Positions 24,801-35,300 of a stretch of 64,000 bases of DNA are shown piece after piece (the stretch's first letter is position 1; each line of letters starts with the position of its first letter). The DNA is taken from NCBI GenBank assembly GCA_003254925.1, contig QANZ01019886.1, positions 1 through 64,000 of the forward strand, in the 5' to 3' direction. The notes under the pieces were generated by a model. It did no database searches, was not told where the DNA came from, and was given only the letters and a program-made list of their open reading frames with translations. This DNA is from Chamaecrista fasciculata. Taxonomy: Eukaryota > Streptophyta > Magnoliopsida > Fabales > Fabaceae. Made by a program: the position numbers and the translations under genes.

Positions 24801-25711
24801 AATATCTACCAACAAAGTTCAACAGTTGGTAGATAGCCAAGTTCCATAAGCATGATGCTCGGGGTTCAAACCGGCCGTGTGTATAGAAAAATAACTTTGT
24901 TGGTAGAGACAAGATCTCTATGCCTCAGGAGGAATAGTCTCTTTGGTTCTTATCAAAAAGATCCTTGAAATATCTAATAATTTCAGCTGCTGTTCTACCT
25001 CTTGACCTGAAAGTTTAAGAACTGGTAATATTCATAGGCAAAAACTCAGTCTTTTTTATGTGTTCATTTATACTGAATGGGTTTCCAGGTACCAAATATC
25101 TTGGGGCTTCATTACAGAAAAGACCTCAGATTTCCTTTCAAGACATGTTTCGAGGCGGCATCTTTTACACAGGGAAGTATGAACAGACTAAACAGAGTGG
25201 ACATATAAAATTTGACAATGAATCGGTTTACACTAGTCCTCAACTAGCAGTACCCGTTACACTAGGTCAACAATTATCCCGGGCTTCCAACTCCAGCAGC
25301 TATGCTCTCTCTCTTCTGTCAGCTCAGTCACAGGATCTACCTCACTTCTCAGCCGGTTCCCTTATTTCTCCGGGCATCAGCACACAACAGCACACCTATG
25401 ACCAAGTTTCTGAAACACTTTTTGGGGTAAACTCTACCGATAAATATGTCCGAAAAACGGAAGCTACTAGGAATGGATCCATAATGCTTTCTGATGCTGG
25501 TCATTCTCTTCAACTTAAAGTCCAAGGAGATGACATTACATCAGGCTTATTAAATGCCAAAAATCGTTTTCCTCCTGAAAATGCAGCCATGGTTGATCTG
25601 TTCCAATTGTCATCACATCTTGAAAGGGTGGAGCAGCAGAGAAATTCTCTCCCAGTGAAACAGGAAAATGAAGATGGATTCTCTTTTACCAACAATTTAA
25701 AGGATGTATAA
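21867..25711 (+). CDS. SQUAMOSA promoter-binding-like transcription factor, SPL6-like
   Basis: Three coding exons: 21867-22552, 23203-23339 and 25089-25711, all with GT-AG borders; they join in frame to 1446 nt, 481 aa. The SBP DNA-binding domain spans about residues 182-257 and is split by intron 1 at Arg229, the usual SBP intron position (CQQCSR|FH). Zinc site 1 is Cys183, Cys188, Cys205, His208; site 2 is Cys224, Cys227, His231, Cys243; the overlapping nuclear localisation signal is KRSCRRRL...RRRKP (240-257). The N-terminus ([19 protein letters not shown]) and the C-terminal half with [10 protein letters not shown] match the SPL6 clade. Such proteins bind GTAC-core promoter motifs and act in the age-dependent miR156-SPL module. 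The ATG at 21867 opens the family-typical N-terminus. Intron 2 (1.75 kb) carries a SINE-like unit. All key residues are present, so the gene looks functional. Confidence 0.93.
24826..24950 (+). repeat. SINE-like unit in SPL intron 2
   Basis: A B-box motif GGGTTCAAACCGG (24859-24871) follows an A-box-like TTGGTAGATAGCC. The pair spacing suits a tRNA-derived SINE. The ends are not resolved. Confidence 0.38.
25302..25321 (+). promoter_or_regulatory. miR156/157 target site in SPL coding exon 3
   Basis: The 20-nt stretch ATGCTCTCTCTCTTCTGTCA matches the site found in miR156-regulated SPL transcripts, differing from the usual form only at its first base (A instead of G), which pairs with the 3' end of the microRNA where mismatches are tolerated. 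It encodes the conserved ALSLLS peptide. It implies post-transcriptional repression in the juvenile phase. Confidence 0.92.
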
Positions 25712-27334
25712 GTCTGGTATCATCAACATGACCATTATTTCGAACGGTATATTTATCGTCATGCTTTAATAGTAGGACATTTTCTTGGTGAATATAATTC
25801 ATTTTATGGTAGTTGATGTTCAAATAGAGGGAAAGGGAAGCCAAGAAGTAACCTTCCATTTCTAACTGTACAGCACAGACACCACTGGTATATAGGAAGA
25901 GACCTAGCCATTGCCCATTGGTCTCAGATGTACAAACAAATGTAATCTCTTTTCCTTGGATGCTAATACTAGTGTTTAAACATACCCTCTCCATTCTTTC
26001 TGCCAAACTTATTCCTAATTGAAAATTGATCTGCAATAGAGAAACAATAGGACATGAATCAGACAAACAAAGAAATTACTTCCTTTTCCTTTTTCAAAAG
26101 ATGGAATAGGGAAAGAAAAAGGACATAAACGGCCAACAATTATGGAGCATGATGTAAGTACTACCATGGATATCATTTCATGCACAATGTATAATTCTAA
26201 ACCATTATTAACCAATAGGGATTGGTCTAGCAGAAAGTAATAGTCTCTTACAAAGTGGTGAATTTAGGTTTGAATCTTTGTTGAGAAAGGTTTTCACGTT
26301 TAGTGTTCAATAGTGCTTGCCTCCGGTGAAAGATAAGGTAGAAAACCAAAAAAAAAAAATTATTAATTCTAGAGTGTGCTCATGCACTTGTTAGGTTCAT
26401 GGGTATATTCAAAGGGACAAAGCAGGATGAAAAAATGGAATAAGGCACCAGAGAAACAAAGATATAATTAAGGATCCCTCTCTACTTTTCGTTTTTGGGT
26501 TGTTTATTAAGCTGGGTTGGCTCTTCAGTGGTACAAGGGATAATGGAGATAAGGAATTTTTTAAGACTGGATAAGTCTTCAACTCAATTATCTATTAGAA
26601 TATTCTGCTTCATCATCATCATCATGAGTGCTTTATGTTGAAATTTTTGTGTGGATTAGCATTAATCTATTGTAAGATTAATATTTGTATTTACTGATAA
26701 GTAATTAATTTATCGTAAGTCTGAATAAGAATGGATTGGGTTCATATTACTTGTGGTAATTCGTGATGGGTTGGATTATCCACAAGCCTTCTGGGACCGG
26801 GCTAAGAACCCCAAGCCACGTCCGAAGAGTATTAGTAATTATCCCATTAAATTACTAATGTATATATAGAGTTTGTTTGTTAAAGGGACTATTCTGTAAT
26901 TATGTTTAAGACCATTTTGTAATCACTAAGTGAATATTTTTGGTATATATATATACCCAAAGTTGTTTCACAACTGTAAGGGGTCCTCATTTTGTGAGTT
27001 TTGGTCCCTCTTTTGTTCCCAAATTTGAGAACTCCATAATTTTCACTCTTGGGATTGTGGCTTGAAGATTCGATCAATCTCAACTCCAGGTCAGTGATTT
27101 CGTTTCCCACACTCGGATTTATTTCCGTCACTTTATGGAAAGAGGATAGTCTAGGAATAGTCCTTGATGGCAATATCACTTTTTTAGCAAATACTACCAA
27201 TGTTTTCCTACATGGTCTCACTTCAAAGAATGTCTGCATATAGAAAAGAAAAGAACATTATTTCCATTCTTGGTATATGCTTTTCTTTTTCATCCATGGA
27301 ATCCCCTTTACAGCCTCAGCACTTGTATAAAGGA
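25712..27334. other. 3' flank of the SPL gene and intergenic sequence
   Basis: The SPL 3' UTR probably runs a few hundred bases. A SINE lies at 26222-26359. The stretch 26640-27120 (TATATATAGAG, then a leader-like run ending CAACTCCAGGTCAGTG) may be a decayed LTR, but I cannot find its ends. Confidence 0.35.
26222..26359 (+). repeat. tRNA-derived SINE
   Basis: Begins TTGGTCTAGCAGAAAG (A-box-like), has GGTTTGAATCT (B-box-like) about 45 bp on, and ends in an A-rich tail (AAAACCAAAAAAAAAAAA). The order A box, B box, poly(A) on the plus strand is that of a SINE; about 138 bp. Confidence 0.55.
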
Positions 27335-27585
27335 GATGAAATATACTTTTTAGTCCTTAGATTTGTCTCAAAATTATGACTTAGCCCCTAAATGTTGAAA
27401 ATACCCTTTTTAGTTCTTAATTTTTTTTACAAACATAAACTATTTAATTCCTATGATAATATGATTTAGGGACTAAATAGTTTACGTTTGTAAGACAGTC
27501 AGGGATTGAAAAGTATATTTTTAATATCTAGGGACTAAATCGTAGATTTGGAATAAATTTAGGGACAAAGAACCAGGTTTACACT
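27335..27585. mobile_element. Small palindromic MITE
   Basis: The inverted arms share TTTTTAGTCC/GGACTAAA, AAATTATGACTTAG/CTAAATCGTAGATTT and TATTTAGTTTAC-type phrases around a centre near 27465. The ends are approximate and no duplication was resolved. Confidence 0.5.
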
Positions 27586-28222
27586 ATAGAGAAATTGACT
27601 TGAAGAAGCCATTGAGAAACTAGAATTAAGCCAGCAAGACCACAAATTCCCAGAGCAATACTGGCTTTTTCAAATTGCATGAGATACAAGTTGGTCTTAT
27701 TATAATGCATCCATCAACACAGGCATATATATGTATATAGTTGCTGGCTGCAATATAATAATATCATTCAGAATTATCTCAAGCATCCACAAATTCTTGT
27801 GTGGTGGGTCTTCATTCATATATACCTAACAGAGAATATCAATTATTTTTTCTTCTATTGCTATCTGTGTTGTCATCTGTTATGACTGGAAGCTTATGGA
27901 AGCACATAATAATTATAATGATAATAATCACTTGTTTATTTTATTGACCTTTCTTTTTCTTTTTTATACTTTGATTACATGTAATATCTCAATCCTTGTA
28001 TATATATATCATCATCTTTCCATGGTTGCATTGTTTAGACTTACACATAAAGACTCATGAATAAAGGCTTGCTTTGGTGAGAATGTGGGATATAGGTGTC
28101 AAAACCCTAGGAAGAAAAGTAGGAAACGTTTCTTCCCCTATATACTTTATTGATTTGGTTTGAAAATTTTTCAAAACCATATCATCTTGTGTTCTTGTGG
28201 CCACTAAAGATAAATAAATAAA
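27586..28222. other. Intergenic sequence
   Basis: No gene or repeat boundary recognised. Confidence 0.4.
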
Positions 28223-28784
28223 GGCAAAATATCATTTCGTGCCCCTAACGTTTGCGGTGATTTTCAGTTATGCCCCTAACGTTTCATTTGTGTCAGTTGT
28301 GCCCCGAATGTGAAACGTTAGTTTCAATTATGCCCCCACCCTTGTTAGTGTATCGTTTTTCGAAACTTTTGAGCTTCGATCCGTATTCGTTTCAGTTTGT
28401 TTTGATAAATGAGTTTATGGGTACTCATTTTCGACTCCTAAGTATCATTTTGCACATGAAAATTTTGAGAAAAATGCTTCATTTTGGTCCTTTTTAGGGT
28501 TCATCGGGTCCGATTTTCTTCGGATTTGGGGCTATTTTGAGCTTAATTTTTGAAATTGATCCAATGAATCAAGTTTGTGATGTCCGAAAATTAAAATCCA
28601 TAAAAAATCTGATCAAAACCGAGCTCAAATCGTGCGAAAATGGTGTTTTTTTTGTGGATGATTGAAATTGGGGGCATAATTGAAACTAACGTTTCATATT
28701 GGGAGCACAACTGACACAAATGAAACGTTAGGGGCGTAACTGAAAATCACCGTAAATGTTAGGGGCACGAAAGGGTGTTTTGCC
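28223..28784. mobile_element. Palindromic MITE, 'GTTTGCGGTGATTTTCAGTTA' family, copy 2
   Basis: The 562-bp element has ends GGCAAAATATCATTTCGTGC and, inverted, GGCAAAACACCCTTTCGTGC. It is flanked by a perfect 9-bp duplication ATAAATAAA (28214-28222 and 28785-28793). The first and last roughly 110 bp are close inverted copies carrying CCCCTAACGTTT repeats; the centre is unique sequence different from that of copy 1 (6746-7283). Confidence 0.85.
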
Positions 28785-28955
28785 ATAAATAAATAATGAT
28801 ATTGAAAAGGAAAAAAAACGAGTTTAAGTATAATATTCTATAAAATTTCTGTTGAGAAGTTAATAGCAATGTTGGGACCGATCAATTGATGAACTACAAA
28901 ATTTTTTAAATCACGAGTTGATTGGCTCAATTGCTAACATGTCATAAATAATAAA

Positions 28956-29356
28956 GGTCAAAAGTGTATATTTGATCTCATATCTTTCGCCCAGTTTTCA
29001 ATTTAGTTATGTATCTTTTTTGTTGCACTTTTAGTTTCATATTTTTGCAAAAGGTCCCGATTTGGTCCCATATCATTTTTGGTGTCATATATTTTGGTTA
29101 GGTTTACTACTATATCTTTGCAAAAGGATCAACCATTAGTTGATCTTTTATAAATATATGGGATCACTTCTAAAATTGACTTGGACCAATTCTGCAATTG
29201 ACCAAAAAATATGAGATCAAATAAATCTGCAACTAAAAAATATATGGGGCTAAATTGGGACTTGACCCAAAGATATGAGACCAAAAGTACAACAAAAAAA
29301 ATGAGACTAAATTGGGAACTGAGTAAAAGATATAAGACCAAATTTACACTTTGACC
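28956..29356. mobile_element. Palindromic MITE, 'TTTTGCTCAGTTTCAATTTGGTCC' family, copy 2
   Basis: The 401-bp element has ends GGTCAAAAGTGTATATTTG and, inverted, GGTCAAAGTGTAAATTTGG. A perfect 9-bp duplication AATAATAAA flanks it (28947-28955 and 29357-29365). Same family as 14906-15316. Confidence 0.83.
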
Positions 29357-29799
29357 AATAATAAATATGAATTTTTTTCAATTATAATATATGTAATATT
29401 ATCCATAAAAAATATTAATTATTGTTGGGTCTAAATTTTATTAATAATTAAGCTAGATATTTAAAAGCCTAATAAGAAAACAAGTCAAAACTATTCTTGG
29501 TATGCTCAAGCCTCAAAGTATGAGGTCAATTTTAGTTGTACTCAAAGTATTTTTCGGCCAATTATAATTTATACATCCAATCTTTTTTTTGTGTGTCAAT
29601 TGTACCCCTAATTTAGGTGTATAATTGATTTAAATGTGAAACATTGAAGATACAATTGAATAAAAAATCCTTTGAGAGTACAATCGAAATTGACCTCATA
29701 CTTTAGAGGTACTAAGAGTATTTTTGTCAAAAAAAAACATTGAGGCTTTAGGATTATGACTCGAGTGGTATTTTTTTATATATGGTTTATCGACCGAAC

Positions 29800-29950
29800 T
29801 CTGTTTCAGTTAGGGTATCCATTGCCGGGAGTATAGACTCTACTTAAGAATAAACAACTCCCCAAAAAATACTATTTATAACTAAATGTGGGATTTGAAT
29901 CCCCACTTTAACAAAGTGAAAAATCATTAAACCACACACTCATATAGTTA
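29800..29950 (-). repeat. tRNA-derived SINE-like unit, relative of 1507-1690
   Basis: On the minus strand a TGTGGTTTAATGA A-box-like motif is followed by GGGATTCAAATCCC, a good B box. It shares wording and order with the unit at 1507-1690. Confidence 0.45.
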
Positions 29951-30745
29951 TATAGTTCTTAATTATGTATTGATTTGTTCTAATCTAATAATCTAAACAA
30001 TATTGGCTAATAGTGTTTTGGGTTATAAAAAATGTCCATTTTTCTATACTATAATTCAACTCTTATTGTCAGTTGAGAATTTTCTTTCTATACAATATTG
30101 GTTAATGGTGGAGGAATTTGATTTTTGAATATATTAATTTATTACCTTTTATGTGTTTCCCAAGTTTCCTGCAACGGATGAATTCAAATAAAAGAGGGAG
30201 GAATGATTCTAAAAAATGACCTAAAATAGATTTCTCAAATCAAAATAGTTAATGTAGGAGAATAAGAAGAAAGAATAAAGAGATACAAATACCAGCACTA
30301 GCTTTACGAATCTCATTTTTTATTCAAGCGTTTAGTTAGTCTTGTAGTGTTGATTTGAACTTCTTTAAATAATTTTTTAGCACTCCAGAAATATAATTTT
30401 TAAATGTATCAAAGAATTGCTTCAAACGAATATTTAGCTCAGATATAATTTTTCATAATTTTAATTACAGTGTAGTTAGGAAGTATCTTAGTATTTTTTT
30501 TGGCCAACGTATCAAGTATGTATATACTAAACCTTGAAAATAATCAAGTTCATGGGCCCAAAAAAGCCCAAGAAGGCATAGCCCAGACTCCAAAAGGCTA
30601 ACACTGGGTTGGGCCCACATGAATGGTAACCCTTGGCCACAGTGGGTTGAGTTGTTGGTTTGGTTAGATTTTGGAAATAAGCATGTTATGGGCCAGAAGA
30701 TGGCCCAAGCCCATAGTAGAGAAACTCAGTCTCATGTACTACACG
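29951..30745. other. Intergenic sequence
   Basis: AT-rich; a GGCCCAAGCCCA-type phrase occurs at 30555-30715. No gene is seen. Confidence 0.35.
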
Positions 30746-31274
30746 GTTAAATAGTCATTTTGGTCCTCAAACTATGCAGTTAGTTTCATTTTGGTCTTAA
30801 AACTACTTTTTCTTCTGCTTTGGTCCTCAAAATTTTCACATTTGTTTTACTGTTAGTCCAAATGTTATTTCGTCTTGTTTTTGTCATTATTTTTGACTTA
30901 GACAGTTGAGATCAATCATCTCTTTCTCTTAGTTGGTAAAGAGAGAAACAAAAATTTCACTCTTTCTGTACCCAAAAAAAATTCACTCTTTGAAAGAAAA
31001 ATCAACTACAAATTTATCTCTAATTTGTGAGTAAAAATGAAGATTTTTCTTTCTCTTTGTCAATTCACTTATTATAACATTTACAAGAGAGAAATGATCT
31101 ATCTCAGTTGTCAAGCAGGTTAAAAATAACGATGAAAGGCAAACAAAATCACATTTTGGAGACCAAAATGAAAAAAAAAAATGTGACATTTTGAGGACCA
31201 AAACGAAACAAAATAATATTATGATAAAAATGAAATTGTCGTCATAGTTTGAGGACCAAAATGAGATTTTGACA
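30746..31274. mobile_element. Palindromic MITE, 'ATTTTGGTCCTCAAACTATG' family
   Basis: The left arm TCATTTTGGTCCTCAAACTATG and the inverted right arm TCATTTTGGTCCTCAAACTATG are identical over 22 bp and continue as a long imperfect hairpin (centre near 31010). Related to 8246-8706. The target duplication was not resolved. Confidence 0.68.
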
Positions 31275-32372
31275 AAAGTTATTAATTGTATATTGAGCGT
31301 ATATTTATTTATACTATTATATATGTCTGAGGACCCTTATGGTCGGTGAAAAATAATTTAATTAAAAATTATAAAAAAAAAAATAAACATGTGTACATAT
31401 AATGGGAGAGAGAAAGTCATGTGTACATATAATGAGTGAGAGAAAATAGTGAATGAGATTAACTTCCTAGTAGGATTGAACCATACCACTTTTACTTATT
31501 ATATAGTCATTTTATGCAACTTTTCTAGACGCTAGGCATGACCACTTTATTACATCATGATCACACAAGTATCTTTGTTAGATCAGATTTGCAACTCATC
31601 AGGTAAATTTACATCAACTTAACAAACAGAAGGACTAAATTGATTCTGGGAATGAGGTTCAAGGACAAAAAAAAATGTAATCTGAATGTTTTGTTATAGT
31701 TCACAAATAACAAGGGTATATGTTTGCTCGGTAGTAGTGTCGCTGGCTTCTGAGAAATAGTTTGCACGATTTGTAAGAAATAATAGTTGGACTTGGATGG
31801 CTTGAATATGTGAATTTTCTGTATGAACGCAGAAAAAGGCAATGCATAATAGTGAATTTGTTTGTGGAAACTTTAAGCCATTTGCAAAATGATTTTTTGT
31901 CTACTTTTGGGGTTAGAAAATAATATTTATTTGTGGATTGCAAGTATCGAGATGTACATGGAATTGAGATATTGAGCTGTTTCTCTTCAATATTGTGGCA
32001 TTCTAACTTTGAGATTTTCGACTCCTTTAGTCTTGACCATTTTCTCATACACATTTTGGCAGAACTTGACCCCTGGAGTGATAATAAAAACTCGAGCTAG
32101 CCAAACATAAGATGTATCTTCCAGGTACCATAATATAATTCAAATCATAAAACTGAAACATAGTATCATAATCTCTCCCATGGAATAGATCAAAAAAATC
32201 CTACAAGAGAAAAAGTTACACTTCTATCATGGTTGCTATTACAATACAGATTCGACTTGGAATTCTTTTATATGAAAATCCAAAGCAAGAGCTAATGTTA
32301 GAAGAACAAAAAGTTATGCACATAATTAAACAAAGTCAGACAAGATTATCACTGCTATAGCATAAAACTACT
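31275..32372. other. Intergenic sequence and 3' flank of the CWC22 gene
   Basis: 31383-31446 holds two copies of an ATGTGTACATATAATGRGWGAGAGAAA unit. Part of 32100-32372 is likely the 3' UTR of the minus-strand CWC22 gene. A minus-strand open stretch near 31700-32054 resembles no family I know. Confidence 0.35.
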
Positions 32373-35300
32373 TCACTTTCTCCTCCTCTTTCTTCTTTTG
32401 TCGTTGTTGCTTTCATCGGAGCTTGAGTCCGACTCAGACTCAGAACTAGATGATCCTGAATCTGAAGAATCAGAACTCCCTGACCCATCGTCTGACTCCG
32501 ACTCAGAGACTGGTTTCTGTTGCTGCATGATGAGCCTTGGCATATTCTTCAAATATTCACGAAGGTTCTCAGTGAGACCACCAAGTCCAATAGATGTGAA
32601 GAAGTTAATGGCAAACCGTGTATTTTTAGGATTGTCTTTTGGAAATATGGATTCAAAAGAGTCCCGCATTGTTGGATCATTTAACCGCTCATTTAGCAGC
32701 TTGATGCCAAGATGTTCTGACAATTCCTGCAGCAGAAGCAATGACAAAGACAAATCAGCTCATCAACAGTTACTATTATACTATCAAACAGACAAGTCCA
32801 CATAACAATTTGTAACCTAACAGTGATATCTTATGATGCATATAAGCACAGAGAAAGTAGGACAGTTGGAGATGACAGGTCACGTAAAGTCCAACTCCAA
32901 CATCGAAAACTTTCTCTTATTTTACAATAATGGGACCTATATATAGACCATTAAAGCACATCATAATGCAGATTTTAGGTTCTCAAAAGCTATAGGGAAT
33001 CGACGACCCATATCTTATTATTTCATTTTTTTCCATAAGACATCCCAACAATTATCAACAGTATCACTGTATCACGTAGTAAAATATTATACCATACAGG
33101 ATCAATAGCCAACATTATGTGCTTAAAATAGCATATTCTAAGTGTTTCTTTATTTAACAACATGAAAAATTGATTACCTAGCATACAAAACAATAAAGAA
33201 CAGGTGCTCAGTTGGGTGCACGTTATTATTCTTTTTGGAAACTGTTAGGAACCTCTACTATATGAACACTAAAATGAAGAAAAGAAAACCCACTCAGTAT
33301 AGAATAGGCTGATACAGAGTAAGAACAGCAGAAAAACACTGTCTAGCTTTCAAGAGGTTAGACTCCCTCCCAAACCTTTCCCCAATTTTCCCCTTACCTA
33401 AATCCTTAACAACCCACACTATATATACCCACAGCCAGTACATTTCCCACCAGGTCCAGCTCATCATTCCTTTTCCCTTTCCTCTAGTACACTCTTGTTT
33501 CTTCTGCTTTAAGCCCAATGCCTTGGGTCCAGCCCTTTCGTTCTCTTCTTTTATTCTAGTGTATGCTGCTATAACTAAGGCAGGTCTAACAATACCAGCC
33601 CCTGCAAGCTTTACCCTGCCCTCAAGGTGAAAGCGAGAAGGTTGAGGTTGCACCACAATAAAATTCTGGGCTTCTTCCCCATCTAATTATTTGGGCCAGA
33701 TCCAGGATCCAGTTTCTCTCCTCCTTAACCTCATCTTTTCCCTTCTTGCCCTCACTAAACAGTAAAACAATCCACACTGAGTTCTCGTCTCTTTCTCCTC
33801 ATCATGTTCCTCTCCCACCACCAAGCAGAGAGAACACAGCTATCTGCTTCTAGTGCATTCCTCATACTTCTCATCTCCACAGTAAACATAGCCCAAGTCT
33901 TTTCTCATGGCTATTTCAGGGGAGTGTTTACCTTTTGAATGGCATGACACTAGTTCTTTGATCAAGGGCTTTTTCTCCTCTAATTTTCCTCCTTAAACTC
34001 AGAAGTTGCCGCAACACTTGTTTCAATTTCTTCAGATTCTGGTACACTGGTTCAGGTACTCCTTGCAAAAACCGCAACATAGCCCGAATCTCCTTCGCAC
34101 TCACTCAACTGCTTCATATCAATCTTATGGCAGGGGACATCCTTCTCCAAAACCTCCACCCTTCGTTCATTTTCTTCATAATCCGCTAGACTAAACAGCT
34201 CTGATACCCAATTGTTAGGCGCCTCTACTATATTAATACTAAAATGAATAAAAGAAAACCCACTCTCGGTAGAGAATAGGCTGGTACAGAGTAAGAACAG
34301 AAGAAAAACACAACAGTGTCTAGCTTTCAAGAGGCTAGACACTCTCCCAAACCCTTCCCTAATTTTCTTCTTACTTAAACCCTTAACAACCCATACTATA
34401 TATGCCCACACAGCCAGTACATTTCCCACAAGGTCCAGCTCATCATTCCTTTTCTCTTTCCTCTAGTACACTCTTGTTTTTCCTGCTTTAAGCCCAATAA
34501 ATTGAGTCCAGCCCTTTTCTTCTCTCCCTTTCTTCCAGTGTATGGTTTAACTAAGGTAGATCTAATCTAACAGAAACCGAATTCATTGCACCTGATTATA
34601 AACAATCTAGTTAACAGCAGCCCCAAATTTTTGGGATGGTCACAGAAAAAGAAATTCACATTCCTAGACCTGCTCTGCAGATCACGGAAACATATTTAAT
34701 AACACAGGAAAGCATATGGAGAAAAAAAAGGACATGCTAACTGAAACATATTAAATAATATACAGACAGAAATTTTTATCTAAAAGCAATAGAAATATAA
34801 AGTTTTCCTATCAGTACCTGGAAGAGAATCTTGATAAATATGCGGGATGAAGAAGTAGTGTCCTCCTCAGTTAAGCGTATATATGATAAAACATGCCAAG
34901 GTAAAGCATGTGTGCCAAGTAAATGAGCAAAAAACTTTGCTACATTGCGCAATTTATTTGTTTCAAGCCGGTGAATCATTGAGTACTGCTGTACAAAGCA
35001 CTTATCAAAATTCTCTTGGTAGACTTTGTTGATCATGCAGAAGCGCTGCCCCAGGAGACCATAGTATCGGAGGTAGGTTCTCTCTTGGCTGCAGCATTCC
35101 AAAAGCATAATGCACAACTCCATCTGCCAAAACCGAATGCAACAAAAATGAAGTTTTATCAAATAGTATACAGTTTTTATAATTAAAGACATGTTGAAGA
35201 ACCATTTATCAATGTTGTAACTCAGAAGATGCAGTTTATCACTGAGGGAACTTATGGTTAAAACAAAGATGACCACTGAAAAGTAAGTTTACACAAAACT

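Noticed and set aside
31701..32054. 117-aa minus-strand frame downstream of CWC22
   Set aside because: No recognisable domain, low-complexity neighbours and no splice support; could be 3' flank.
32398..32805. 135-aa plus-strand frame rich in Ser, Asp and Glu
   Set aside because: Antisense shadow of the Ser-rich tail of CWC22.
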